A DNA stretch of 64,000 nucleotides from Lactuca virosa (lineage: Eukaryota; Streptophyta; Magnoliopsida; Asterales; Asteraceae): the NCBI GenBank assembly GCA_928212115.1, contig CAKMRJ010002223.1:300443964-300507963 (forward strand). The letters run 5' to 3'. The translations under genes were made by a program, and so were the position numbers. Positions 11,163 through 22,282 of this stretch are shown in pieces. Each line of letters starts with the position of its first letter. Position 1 is the stretch's first letter. A model generated the notes under the pieces. The model searched no databases, was not told the origin of the DNA, and was given only the letters and a program-made list of their open reading frames with translations.

Positions 11163-14100
11163 ATGTCTTCCAATAACAATGCTTCTGGCTCAAACCCTAC
11201 TAGCTCCTTCTCTCTCATGAATCTTTGTGGGAGAGTCATCTTTGATGGGTCCAACTTTACAGATTGGATCAGAAACATCAGGATGGTCACTCGGTATGAG
11301 AACAAAGAATATGTTCTCGACAAGGAGCTGAAGGTACCCGAGCCAACTGCTACTCCTAAAGAGCTTGCTGAATATGAGGTATATGAAAGAGATGCTACAA
11401 AAATGGCATGCATCATGATGGCCACCATGACAGCCGAGCTCCAAAAGTCCTATGGGGACTATTATCCTTTTGAGATGCATCAGGACTTGATGGACCGCTA
11501 CCATCAAAGTGCTCGTCAAGAGCGATATGAAATAATCACCTCCATGATAACAACCCGAATGAAGGATGGTGAACCCATCACAGGCCACATGCAGAAAATG
11601 CAAAGGTATGTGGACCGTTTACTGAAGCTGAATGTGAACTTTCATGAGGAATTAGCAATAGACATCATTTTGCACTCCTTGCCATCGTGTTATGATCAAT
11701 TCTGCATGACATATCACATGAACAAGGAAGAAGTCACCCTCAGCAAACTTCAAGGACTCTTGAAGACCGCCGAAAGTGGTCTAAAGGGTAAGTCGGTTGT
11801 TACTAATCCTACTCCTACTCCAACTGCGGCCAATGTCTTGGCAATCAGGCATGGCAAAGGGAAGAAGAGAAAGAACCCTTCTAAGGGTACCAAGGGTAAG
11901 ACCCTTGAAGGCTCCTCTTCAAGCAAAACCAGGAAAGGTTTTGTCACTCCTTCTGCTAACCCTAATGAGGCTGAATGCTTCTATTGCCATGAAAAGTCGC
12001 ACTGGAAGCGAAACTGCCCAAAGTACCAGAAAGATTTGAAGGGTGGGAAAGTAAAACCCAACCATGCAGGTATATACACTATATTGTCTAATAACTCACC
12101 TCATTCTAAGTCTTGGGTCCTTGATACAGGTTGTGGTATTCACATATGTTGTGATTTGCAGGAACTAAAAAGAAGTGAGAATGTGGAGCAGGGAAAGATA
12201 AACTTGATCATGGGAAACAGGAAAGCTTCACCTGTCACCAAGATAGGAGTTTATTCCTTAGTGCTAAATAGTGGGTTTACATTAGATTTGAATAAATGTT
12301 ATTATTCGCCAGAAATGGCAAGAAATGTTATTTCCTTTCATGCATTGTATAAACAAGGTTTTACCTTTTATTTTGATAATAATAATGGTAGTATTGATGC
12401 TTTCTTTAATAATGTTCTTTATTTTAAAGCATTACCTTGTGATGACGTGTATGAAACTGTATCCGTTGTAGATAATCTAGGAAATAATGTATTGTGTACT
12501 AACTCTTCCACTAGCTTAGATAAAGCATTCTTATGGCATTGTCGTCTTGGACATGTAAGCAAGAAACGCATACGCCAACTCCAAAAGGATGGAGTCTTGG
12601 AGTCATTTGACCTAAAGTCAGATGATAGTTGTGAATCTTGTTTGCTTGGTAAAATGACAAAGTCACCTTTTACTGGCACTTGTGCTAGGGGTGAAGGTTT
12701 GTTGGACCTCATACACACGGATGTGTGTGGACCCTTCAGAACCGCCACAAGAGATGCTAATCGGTTCTATGTGACTTTTACTGATGATTTTAGTAGATAT
12801 GGATATGTCTACCTAATCAAGCATAAGTCAGAAACCTTTGAGAAATTCAAAGAGTTTAAGCAAGAAGTGGAGAATCAGTTGGGCAGGAACATTAAGATGC
12901 TTCGATCCGATCGTGGTGGTGAGTATCTTAGTACTGAGTTCCTTGACCATCTTAAGGAATGTGGGATTGTCTCACAATTGACACCTCCTAGGACACCACG
13001 GTTGAATGGTGTAGCTGAGAGGCGCAATCGGACCTTGTTGGACATGGTTCGTTCCATGATGAGTCGAGCTTCGCTACCAATCTCATTTTGGGGGTATGCC
13101 TTAGAGACTGCCGCCCATATCCTTAATCTAGTCCCTACAAAGAAGGTTGCCAAAAAACCTCACGATGTGTGGACTGGAAAGGTTCCCAATCTAGACCACA
13201 TCAAGATTTGGGGTTGCGAGGCTTTTGTGAGACGTGAGACTCACGATAAGCTCGAACCCCGATGCGAAAGGTGTATTTTCATCGGCTACCCACAGAAATC
13301 CTTTGGTTACATCTTCTACAGACCCAGTGATAATGTGGTCTTTGTAGCAAGAAGAGGATTCTTTCAAGAGAGAGAATTCATGAGCCAAGGAGACAGTGGG
13401 AGGCAAATTGACCTTGAGGAAATTCAAGAGCCAAGTGGTGAAGGAACCTCAAACCCCAGCCCTCAACATGAGGTGGAAACTCCTGTTGAGCCGACTGAAG
13501 AATCTATACCTCTGAGGCGTTCCACCAGAGTTAGGAATGCACCTGAGCATTATTATGGTTTTCATATTACTGCAGAAGGTGAGACACTTATCAGTGATAA
13601 CACACTGGTAAATCTGGATGAGCCTAACAGCTACACGGAAGCCATGGCAGGCCCTGAGGCTGCTAAATGGAAAGAGGCTATGGATAGCGAGATACAGTCC
13701 ATGTATGACAATCAAGTTTGGAACTTGGTTGACAATGTACCTGATCGTAAGATAGTTGGGTGCAAATGGATCTTCAAGAAGAAGACCGACATGGATGGTA
13801 ATGTACACACTTATAAGGCACGACTGGTGGCAAAGGGTTATTCTCAAACTCCGGGAGTTGATTATGATGAGACCTTTTCACCAGTGGCCAAGATTAAGTC
13901 TATTAGGGTTCTGTTAGCCATTGCTGCATTTCATGATTATGAAATATGGCAAATGGATGTCAAAACCGCTTTCCTTAATGGAAAGTTGGCTGAAGATGTT
14001 TACATGGTTCAGCCAGAGGGTTTTGTCAGTACAGAGTACCCCAGTAGAGTGTGTAAGCTCGAGAAATCCATTTATGGATTAAAATAGGCACCTCGCAAAA

Positions 14101-15204
14101 TGGAATCTTTGCTTTGATGAGAAAATCAAAGAATTTGGCTTTTCAAGGAGTGAAGATGAATCTTGTGTCTATATCAAGACTAGTGGGAGTATAGTCAGCT
14201 TTTTGGTACTGTATGTGGATGACATACTACTCATAGGAAATGACATCCCAACCCTGCAGGAAGTAAAGTCCTGGCTTGGGAAGTGTTTCGCTATGAAGGA
14301 CCTTGGAGAAGCTGCCTATATCCTAGGGATAAGGATTTTGAGAAATAGGAGTAAAAGACTAATTGGACTTAGTCAAAGCACCTATGTGGACAAAGTGTTG
14401 AAAAGGTTCAACACGCATCACTCCAAGAAAGGAGAGTTACCCATCCAGAGTAACGCCAGATTGAGTAAGACACAAAGCCCTAGTACTGAGGCTGAGATAG
14501 CAGAAATGAGTCGAATACCTCATGCTTCAGCTGTAGGATCGATCATGTATGATATGACGTGTACTCGACCTGATGTAGCCTTTGCTTTGAGCATGGTTAG
14601 TAGGTATCAGGGGAACCCTGGCAAGGCATACTGGACTGTGATAAAGAATATCCTCAAGTACCTACGGAGGACTAAGGACTGGGTCCTTACCCTCGGTGGT
14701 AGTGAGGACTTGAGAGTTGTAGGGTACAGTGATGCTAGCTTTCAGACTGACAGGGATAATTTCCGCTCTCAGTCGGGCTGGGTCTTTACTCTAAACGGAG
14801 GGGCAATTACTTGGAAAAGTTCCAAGCAGGAGACACTGGCTGATTCCACTTGTGAATCAGAGTATATAGCAGCAAGCGAGGCAGCAAAGGAGGCTATATG
14901 GCTAAAGAACTTCATCGGAGACCTTGGAGTTGTACTAGCTATAAAGGAGCCAATGGAGATTTTTTGTGACAGTAATAGTGCGGTTGCCTTAGCCAAGGAA
15001 CCAAGAGATCATGGGAGATCCAGACACATTGACAGAAAATATCACTTCATTAGACATCGAATAGAAGAAGGAATCCTCGTGGCAAAGAGGGTATCATCGG
15101 ATGAGAACCCATCAGATCCCCTCACGAAGGGACTGACTCGGGCTAAGCATCTCCAGCATGCTCGGAGCATAGGGCTGAAGGATGATATTAGTTTTAGTAG
15201 TTAG
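11163..15204 (+). pseudogene. E4 copia gag-pol polyprotein, broken in RT
   Basis: One long frame from ATG 11163 runs 974 codons to a TAG at 14085-14087. A second frame covers 14203-15204. In order: a gag with a UBN2-like body; a zinc knuckle CFYCHEKSHWKRNC; an aspartic protease with WVLDTGCG; integrase with LWHCRLGH and CESCLLG zinc-binding segments and catalytic D, D and E in HTDVCGPF, LRSDRGGEY and NGVAERRNRT; RT with DVKTAFLNG and the LYVDDILLIG catalytic motif; and RNase H with YSDASFQ and the HIDRKYHFIR end. Integrase before RT is diagnostic of Ty1/copia. Two lesions disrupt RT: the TAG, which occupies a position normally coding glutamine, and one extra A in the run near 14097. No envelope-like frame follows. 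The start is chosen for the conserved gag N-terminus and the two structured hairpins just upstream. Confidence 0.95.
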
Positions 15205-16030
15205 ATAATCTTGAAATTTGTAAAATGTAATTGACATTTGATGATAAATAAAAGCTGTTATTAAATGAGTAAAGTGTTGCTATCTCTTGTCAATCGTTTA
15301 CTATTATTTCTTTTTTGCATGTTTTGACTTCCAGAATAATTATGTTATGGTTTATATCATATTATTCAAACTCTCTACAGTCGGTCATATGTTGGAAGTA
15401 GTTATGAATCAAGACTGTCATGGGTTGGCTTGTAGAGGTCTAAGATGTTAGACAAAGCGGGGCTACAGCACTCATGAGTGCTCATAAGTTCTGAGTATTG
15501 GATTCAACCCACGCTCACTTGTATCACTTCATGGAATTTATCTCGAGTGATCGTGAGACGGTAATATCATATAAGTCTTCAAACCTAGAGATATGATTTG
15601 TTGCCTATGAGTTGGTTATGCATTGATTGCACGAAACGCATTGGTAACTCGATGTTATAAACCGTGCCTTTGTGTGTAGTTCAACAAGTAGTAGAGAAAA
15701 CATATGAGTCGAAGTTTATCTGTTCCTTCTAGGATTAGAAGCGATATGTGGGCCCCTCGATGATTTTCTTTTGACCTATGTATCGGGCCCGGTCAGAACT
15801 AGATTGATGTGTTCAGTTAAGTTCTATGTCAAAGAAATCGGAAATCGGGAAACAAATGTTGGACAATAAGCAAGACCATGTTCCATGTATTTGTCCTGCT
15901 GATATCTAGAACAGAGGATTATATGATCACTTATCTAAAATGGCGATTCATAGTTCAACAGAGTTTAAAGAGCTACGATTGCTGATCGGTTCCTGAAGTC
16001 ATACTTGCAACTATAGTTATTAGACTTATC
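15205..16030 (+). other. E4 3' untranslated internal region
   Basis: No open frame is present. This 0.8-kb stretch (with TCTCGAGTGATCGTGAGACG and GGGCCCCTCGATGATTTTC) is conserved in F at about 43970-44700 on the minus strand, although F has no pol. Conservation without coding suggests a cis-acting role or recent shared ancestry. Confidence 0.7.
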
Positions 16031-16042
16031 CAAGTGGGAGAC
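16031..16042 (+). promoter_or_regulatory. E4 polypurine tract
   Basis: CAAGTGGGAGAC directly precedes the 3' LTR and is the plus-strand primer. F has the same tract (reverse complement GTCTCCCACTTGG at 43953-43965). Confidence 0.85.
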
Positions 16043-16808
16043 GGTTGGATATAGTGTCTAAGTCCATAACTATATTTGGTATGTACTTGACCCGACCCGG
16101 CATGGTCCATTTGGGTTGCACTTCACCCGAACAATTTATGGATAATCGTTTGAGAATAGTATAAGTTATGATTTATTAATATATTATAAGTCCTAATATA
16201 TTAATATAAAATCATATTATTTAAGTAGTATTGATCTATAATTAATCTAGAATTAATTTAGAGATCGAAAGTATGACTAATTAAATATGGGCTCTTGTAT
16301 TTATATAGTGTGGGCTAATGCTTATTTGGAATGGGCTAGGCTTGCATGGAAAGTCCATGGATACTCCATGGAGCTTTAACCCATGGATCTCATGGAAATG
16401 AAAAGACATGGGTATTAGGGTTTACATGGATGTAACCCTAATCCACCACACTATATAAAGGAGGCTTTGGTTCTTGAAATTGCACTAGTTGATGTGTGTA
16501 AACCAAGAGGGCCGATTTCAAGAAGGTGATTACTATTCTCTCAAAGTTCCAAGTTTGTGGTGATTTGTGATTTCCATTTGAGGCATCCACACTATTGGTG
16601 CTAGGCTCTAAAACTCCAAGCAATCAACTACAACTACAAGGTAAGTAATTCTACTAGCTTTATTTGATTCAAGTTCCCCATGCCATGCTAGATAGGATAA
16701 GAACCTTGGAAAAATAATTATTTGCATTTATCATAGTCAAACATAGATCCAAGGTTTCTAGGGTTGCATGTACAGCATAGGAGTGTTAGAATGCTCAAAA
16801 ACCCATCA
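16043..16808 (+). repeat. E4 3' LTR
   Basis: Same length (766 bp) and nearly the same sequence as the 5' LTR. The terminal TG has become GG. It ends AACCCATCA and is followed by the ACACT target duplication. Confidence 0.93.
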
Positions 16809-16813
16809 ACACT

Positions 16814-16938
16814 TCCACAGCTGAGAGACATGAATAGTGATATAAATCTGACTGAGCTCCCCTGGAAGATCCAAACGATACGACACCCTGCCCATTAGGG
16901 ATATCACGCTGAAAGTACCAATATACCTGGGGCCTAGC
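16814..16938 (-). pseudogene. E3 integrase C-terminal domain (part 2)
   Basis: The minus strand encodes GPRYIGTFSVISLMGRVSYR, then LDLPGELSQIYITIHVSQLWKC. This is the GPY/F module of gypsy integrase, and it joins the part ending at 9058 when E4 is removed. The homologous G segment reads GPRYIGPFRVAARVGKVAYR. C inserted at its upstream edge, so the rest of E3 pol must lie beyond the window to the right. Confidence 0.85.
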
Positions 16939-17142
16939 TGTCACAACCCAAAAATTTCTATCTTGTAAGGTCAAACAAATCAACTGAAGGTCAAACTTAT
17001 AGGTTTCTAGACCTAGTATATGTAGGGGTTGTGTGTTAGGAAGTAAACCATGTAAGAACCGAGAGCCAAGAACTTCATTTAAGCCATAAACCTCAACAAG
17101 TGAGGTTCACGGACGTGAACCGTCCTTAGGCCGTGAACACCA

Positions 17143-17144
<2 letters not shown>

Positions 17145-17186
<42 letters not shown>
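17145..17186 (+). repeat. (TA)n microsatellite in the C 5' LTR
   Basis: About 21 TA units. It is absent from the 3' LTR, which reads CATGCATGTATATGAG at the same place, so it expanded after insertion or was lost there. Confidence 0.95.
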
Positions 17187-17188
<2 letters not shown>

Positions 17189-17920
17189 ATTGGTTCATTT
17201 TCCTTCACTTCTTCTTCTCTTGGCCGCAAACATCCCAATTTCACTCTTAAACATCCCTTTTCTTTGTAATTCCTTAGAATACAACTTAGAATCTTCAAAC
17301 ACTTTCCAAACAACAAGATCTTCAAGTGTTCTTCCCTGAAGTTGGGCTGTGAACCATCATAGGGCCGTGAACCCTTCATAGGGCCGTGAACCTTCATGAG
17401 GCCGTGAACCCTTCTAGCTTGGTCGTGAACTCCCTTTTAGCCTCCTAACATGCTTCTAACACTCCTTTGGACTCATTGTGCTTCGGGACTTCACTCGTGG
17501 AACTTATCATCCTATATCGAATCTTCAATTGAATCACCCACATAAGGTGAGTTCATACCCCTATAATCTACCTTTTTAAATGATTTTAAATGCTTTTTAG
17601 GGGGAATACAAGTAAAACACAATAAATCTTGTGTTTATAAATGTAATTTTGCTTATTTCATTATCATTCCATCAAAATGAATGAGAACATGAAACCCTAG
17701 TTAAAACATGGAAATAAACTTATAAACTATGATAAATATAGTTTATGAAACAAATGGATCTTTTTACAAAACTATCAGTTATTTATAAAAAGGTTTTCGC
17801 ATTAATACTTGTAAAGTCGTTAATCTAGTTTGTGAGATGCGTCTTCGGTACTTACTTAAGTACCAGTAGAAGTCCACCTTTATGATCTAGAGTCTCCTCG
17901 AGGGAGAGCGTCAGTTTGTC

Positions 17921-17949
17921 TATAGATCTATACGGGACTGAAAATCCCG
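17921..17949 (+). other. TATAGATCTATA palindrome with adjoining hairpin, C 5' LTR
   Basis: The 12-bp palindrome TATAGATCTATA is followed immediately by CGGGA-CTGAAAA-TCCCG. The pair recurs in the C 3' LTR (38055), both A LTRs (24803 and 34142 region, minus) and the B LTR (39651 region, minus). Confidence 0.7.
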
Positions 17950-18184
17950 CACCTCGTTGTTAGCTACAGTGGGACCGTCAGGTCTACGAGTGACAAATGT
18001 CACATCTTTTTCGACGTCTATGGAGCGTCGTGTTTAACCGGTCTAACTAGCATGGTCATAACACTCAAAAATAGATAACAATGATATATTTACGTAGTAA
18101 TATACCTTTCCTAAACTTTCTCAAGGGATATTAACTATATGATACTCAGTATATACAATAAGGTTAGATAAAACTGAAGTCTGG

Positions 18185-18271
18185 TAGACAGTGGAATGTG
18201 TGATTTCCGCCTTATTTCCTGTTCCATGTTTGGTTGTGGGCTTAGGGCAGATTCACCCATTCAACTGTCTG
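18185..18271 (+). repeat. Gypsy hairpin module, copy 2 (C 5' LTR)
   Basis: The arms TAGACAGTGGAATGTGTGAT and ATTCACCCATTCAACTGTCT pair with few mismatches. The loop contains the conserved TTTGGTTGTGGGCTTAGGGC. Confidence 0.8.
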
Positions 18272-18677
18272 TTCGAACAAGGTTATATACAACTCGTATG
18301 TATTAAGTGATCATAGGAGGCTAGTATCGTCGTATCAGGTATTCAAGGTAAACAAGTCTTTATTCAGTTTAACTAATCAACAAAACTAGATATCATTAAA
18401 GTAAATACTTGTACTTTTTGGTCTTGGAGCGAGTAAAACTACAAGTCGGTTTTATAGAAAATATAGGATTTTCTATGGTAAACATCGTCATTTGAAGGTA
18501 AACAGTTTTCGATAGAACTTTCTGAAAATAATAACAATTATTACTGAAAACAACGTTTTACATTATAGTAAATGGAATTAAGAACCCTATTACAAGAGGT
18601 TCAACACTTGTTAACAAACTAGTATAACATAAAGGACTTTATTGGTTAATTCTATAATTCCTTAGTTTATACATCAA

Positions 18678-18810
18678 AGTTATATATAAATGATATCCGA
18701 TAGGCAGTGGAATGTGTGATTTCCGCCTTACTTCCTGTTCTTTGTTTGGTTGTGGGCTTAGGGCAGATTCATACATTTAACTGTCTGTTCGATATTAGGT
18801 TATATATAGC
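18678..18810 (+). repeat. Gypsy hairpin module, copy 3 (C 5' LTR)
   Basis: The outer arms GTTATATATAA and TATATATAGC pair. The inner arms (CAGTGGAATGTGTGA with TTCATACATTTAACTG) flank the constant loop. Confidence 0.8.
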
Positions 18811-18954
18811 TAGTATAAACGAAGTAATTGTAGAAGGAACTATTGTGGTTACCATTTTACTAAAGGAAATATATGATTTTTTTAAGGAATATTTTCATCA
18901 AATATTAAAGAACTGTTACAGTTAACTCCGTAAGCACCTGGTGAATACGTCAGG

Positions 18955-19085
18955 GTTATATACAATGAGGATCTAACAAACAATGGAATGTGTGACTTCC
19001 GCCTCATTTCTTGTTACTTGTTTGGTTGTAGGCTTAGGGCAGATCCACACAATCGATTTTCTGTTTGATCTGGATTGCATATAAC
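18955..19085 (+). repeat. Gypsy hairpin module, copy 4 (C 5' LTR)
   Basis: The left arm GTTATATACAATGAGGATCT pairs with the right-arm reverse complement GTTATATGCAATCCAGATCA. Pairing continues inward past ACAAACAATGGAATGTGTGA. The arms differ in sequence from copies 2 and 3 while the loop is kept. Confidence 0.8.
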
Positions 19086-19307
19086 TTGTATTCATTAAGT
19101 ACTCATAGAAGGAATTGTAAGAGTCATTTTTAGTTATCCTTTATCACATCAGAAAATATAGGATTTTTTGGAGGAACAAGCGAACTTTTCCAAATAACGT
19201 AGAGTATACCTTTTCTAACAAAAATACTTACGAACTCACCATCTTAAATTTTGATACTCTCTTTCAAAATAACTTGTATTCTCAGGAAACTAGTAGACAG
19301 GTACACG

Positions 19308-20853
19308 CAGGGCCGGCCCAATACATGGGCCAGTTGGGCTAAGGCCAGGGCAACATATAAGTAGGGGCATAAATTTAGTCTACTAAGTAATATGTATATT
19401 ATAGCCCAAAAGTTTAGTCCAAGAGCAAGAAGTTCAGTCGATCGTCTGGGAGCGAGGCAAGAGTGAAGGCGTGTTGGTGAGCGCCAAATAATTGAATCAC
19501 TTTGAGAATTGCAATAGCCATATCGGTAAATTCAATCGCCCCCTAGAAAAACGTACGAGTTCGTAGAGATCGAGGGGCCGGATCTAAAGTCTAAATTGAC
19601 TTAACTGGTTCATTGATCCCTTTTACCATCCTTCTACATCAGATTTCCATTCTTCAGTGTCATTAGTTTTCGTCAAATAAACCTGCTGCTCCACTTAATC
19701 GATCATCTCAATAATATCATAGTATTTCGATTTCAGATTTTTGATAGTATTACGATTTCAAATTTCAGATTTGTGTGCAAGTTGGAGACTTGGAGTTCGA
19801 TTTTTTTATTGTGAGTTTTATTTATGTTATAACCTGAAGCAAACTCCGAGGGCAACGAAAGTAGGAAGGACTTGTTGGATTTTTCGATTTCTGATTTCAC
19901 TTCAATTGATTTGGTTAAGTTTTATTTTTCTTAATATAATACTAATTTCTTTATAAACCTGCTGCCATCAATCATCATCTCTTAATTTGATTTTTGTTGT
20001 TTTTGTCAGGAGTTTGATTTATACCTGAGTCGAGCGTTTAGAAAGAATTCTGAAATCGATTTGGTGTTGTGATTCTTACTGTTTGTGTAATTTCTTTTGT
20101 ACCGATGGTTTTCAATTCATCTGAGGTAATCCTTAAAGCATAAAGTTGAAATTTGCTGTTTTCACAAATTATTTTCAATAGTTTATTCAATGTTTTGTAG
20201 CTTTTTCTTATACTTTGTTTCTAATCTAGTGTAAACTCAGAATTTCAAAGCTATTTCGGCCATGTTTGGAGCTTTCCTTTTACGAGGTGGTATTTTGTTT
20301 GGCTATATTTTAAGAGCTTTGGATGGCTGGGGTGATCTGTTTTTTAAAGATTTGGAAAGCTCATTGCTATTTTGAGTATGTCTTTTTCTGATTTGCTTGA
20401 TTGTTGTTTACTTCAGCTGGAGATTCGCTACAATTGTAGAAACATGTTTTTACTTTTTACATACTGGTTGTGGGGAGTTTAATTAGCCATCTTCATTTTA
20501 TTGCTTGGTATATATTTGTCTTTATAGATTTGTTGGCACTTTACTTAAGAGCACTTAAATATATTTGTCTATGGGTGTTTGATATTACTGACAAAATTAA
20601 AGCAATTACAGCAAAAGTTAATTAGTAAAATTTGTATAAATTTAATAAGACATGAAAGCAACTATAACTCTTTAATTAGTAGCATTTGTATAGATTTGAC
20701 AAATTTAATACTACATGAACTCTTTTTCTATATAAACTTCACATTAAACACTCCAAACTCACTTAATGAAAATGGACTGGCGTTAGCCTTGTTCTGTTGG
20801 GGCATTTATTTTTTGTCGCGCCCCGGGTATGAAAAACTAATGGACCGGCCCTA
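19308..20853 (+). mobile_element. Non-autonomous hAT DNA transposon
   Basis: The 1546-bp insertion has ends CAGGGCCGGCCC and GGACCGGCCCTA, imperfect terminal inverted repeats of the hAT form. A perfect 8-bp target duplication, GGTACACG, lies at 19300-19307 and 20854-20861. CAGGGCCGGCCC ends and an 8-bp TSD fit a known plant hAT group. I find no transposase: the longest frames are short and AT-rich with no hAT dimerisation or zinc-finger motif. It would need a transposase supplied in trans. It sits inside the C 5' LTR, near its 3' end. Confidence 0.9.
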
Positions 20854-21080
20854 GGTACACGCACCGGGATTCAGAAGATGGAGCATAATAGCTTCATGTC
20901 CTTGTTTTGTGATTTACTTTTGTAGTCAATCTTTTTTGAATCGAATACAATGTAAACGATTTAATAATAATGTAATGGTTTTTGTTGCTTGTTTTACTAT
21001 TCTACATTTTTTGTGATACTGAGCATGACGTCCTCCGCCCCCGAACGTTTCCGCCGTTCCGGTTTGGAGGTGTGACAGAT

Positions 21081-21092
21081 TGGTATCAGAGC
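21081..21092 (+). promoter_or_regulatory. C primer binding site (initiator tRNA-Met)
   Basis: TGGTATCAGAGC, three bases after the LTR end at 21077. Confidence 0.92.
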
Positions 21093-22282
21093 ATTGTTTA
21101 TAGTGAACTAAGTATATCAACATAAAATATATACAACTATAAATACAATGGGGCGGAAGTGCTCTGACTAAAAGTATATTTTAAAATATATCAATATTTT
21201 TATAAAAGTATACATAACTTCATACATATATACATATTAGAACAAGTATCACAAGAAGAACAAAACATAAGTATTTAAAGGTTGGACACTGCGGTCAAAC
21301 CTGGACAGTTATGTAATCATATCTGGGGTCAATATAGCCTGATCAACTATATTTATTTGGGATATAACCAGCATGTGTTTGGGAGTGATGTGGTGTTGCA
21401 ACAGACTTAAAACTTACCTAACCCTATATACAAAGGATCTCTAGAACAGAACATAAAGTTAAAATACTATAGGAGTATTTTATGATACAATAAGATAACA
21501 ACAAGTTTAAAACTTACCAATTTCATACCGTTAAAATACTATAGGAGTATTTTAGGCACTATAAATAACTTGTGTGAAAATATAAAAGACCTTTACTGGT
21601 AGGTCTATAATTTCGGAGTGTATACTCCCAACGTTTTATATAATTGAGATTTTATAGACTTAGAATTTGTGATCTATGCTCTTCTTCCTGTTCCTTGTTT
21701 CGTTGTGGTTTTAGAGTAGGGTAACTTATTCGAAGGTCTATTAAATCTTAAATTATATACGACTTGTATACATTGCGCAATTATAGGAGGAACCGGTAAG
21801 GATCACCCCATAAATTTTCACTTAATCTCATAGATTCTTTAGGCACTCCCATTCTCGCACGACAAACCTAGATAGATGTGACCACTCCATCATAGCAGTC
21901 AGCAGAGGAGTCAAGGAGGAACCAGAAGTGATTCATGAGAGGGATCAGCCGAAGAAACCAAACGTCCTATGCGTCACATAAATAACAAATAAACTAAAAA
22001 TAACCTAGTGAGTTAGTGAATTCACTACTATGTGTTAGGATTATTTCATTTTCGTAACAGCTGGTAACAAATATTCAATTCACAGAAATTCATTCGAGAG
22101 TAGTCACTACTAATTCATAAAGTTTATTTTATATAGACTTCCATCATGAATTATTTCAGAACCCTATGAAAGTCGGAGCAGGATACACTCAGAACTAGGA
22201 TAACTTAGTTTAATCAGCATTCGGCTTATAACCACTGCCATAGACTTATCACCGTTTCATATTGTATTCATTATAGCAAAAG
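21093..22282 (+). other. C leader, non-coding
   Basis: There is no open frame in these 1.2 kb. They hold one hairpin module (21637-21760) and two copies of AAAATACT-ATAGG-AGTATTTT at 21461-21481 and 21533-21553. The accessory frame found at this place in A and B is absent. Confidence 0.75.
21637..21760 (+). repeat. Gypsy hairpin module, copy 5 (C leader)
   Basis: The left arm TATATAATTGAGATTTTATAGACTT matches the reverse complement of the right arm, TATATAATTTAAGATTTAATAGACC, giving a stem of about 25 pairs with few mismatches. The loop keeps TTCCTGTTCCTTGTTT. Confidence 0.85.

Larger units (their letters stand above)
9059..16808 (+). mobile_element. E4: complete Ty1/copia retrotransposon
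   Basis: The element has 766-bp LTRs at 9059-9824 and 16043-16808, a PBS right after the 5' LTR, a 1.3-kb leader, a gag-pol frame in copia order (protease, integrase, RT, RNase H), and a purine tract before the 3' LTR. A perfect 5-bp target duplication, ACACT, lies at 9054-9058 and 16809-16813. It is inserted in the E3 integrase gene. The LTRs are equal in length and differ at only a few bases, so the insertion is fairly young. One stop and one frameshift in RT disable it as read. Confidence 0.97.
16939..21077 (+). repeat. C 5' LTR (interrupted by the hAT element)
   Basis: Starts TGTCACAACCC and ends CCGGTTTGGAGGTGTGACA. Without the 1546-bp hAT insertion and its duplicated 8-bp site the LTR is about 2.6 kb. 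It carries GGCCGTGAAC words (17108-17430), a TA repeat, the TATAGATCTATA module (17921) and three hairpin modules. The first 1.86 kb match the 3' LTR at 37051-38910. Confidence 0.9.

Noticed and set aside
15205..16042. Envelope-like gene downstream of copia pol (SIRE-type).
   Set aside because: No open frame, signal peptide or membrane segment in this stretch.
17133..17397. Short frames over the TA microsatellite (poly Tyr-Ile).
   Set aside because: Simple-sequence artefact.
18678..18810. Hairpin modules as microRNA precursors.
   Set aside because: In a miRNA family the mature arm is conserved. Here the arms change and the loop is conserved, which is the opposite pattern.
20579..20854. 91-codon frame inside the hAT element as a transposase relic.
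   Set aside because: The predicted peptide is AT-driven and lacks any hAT motif. It spans the terminal repeat.
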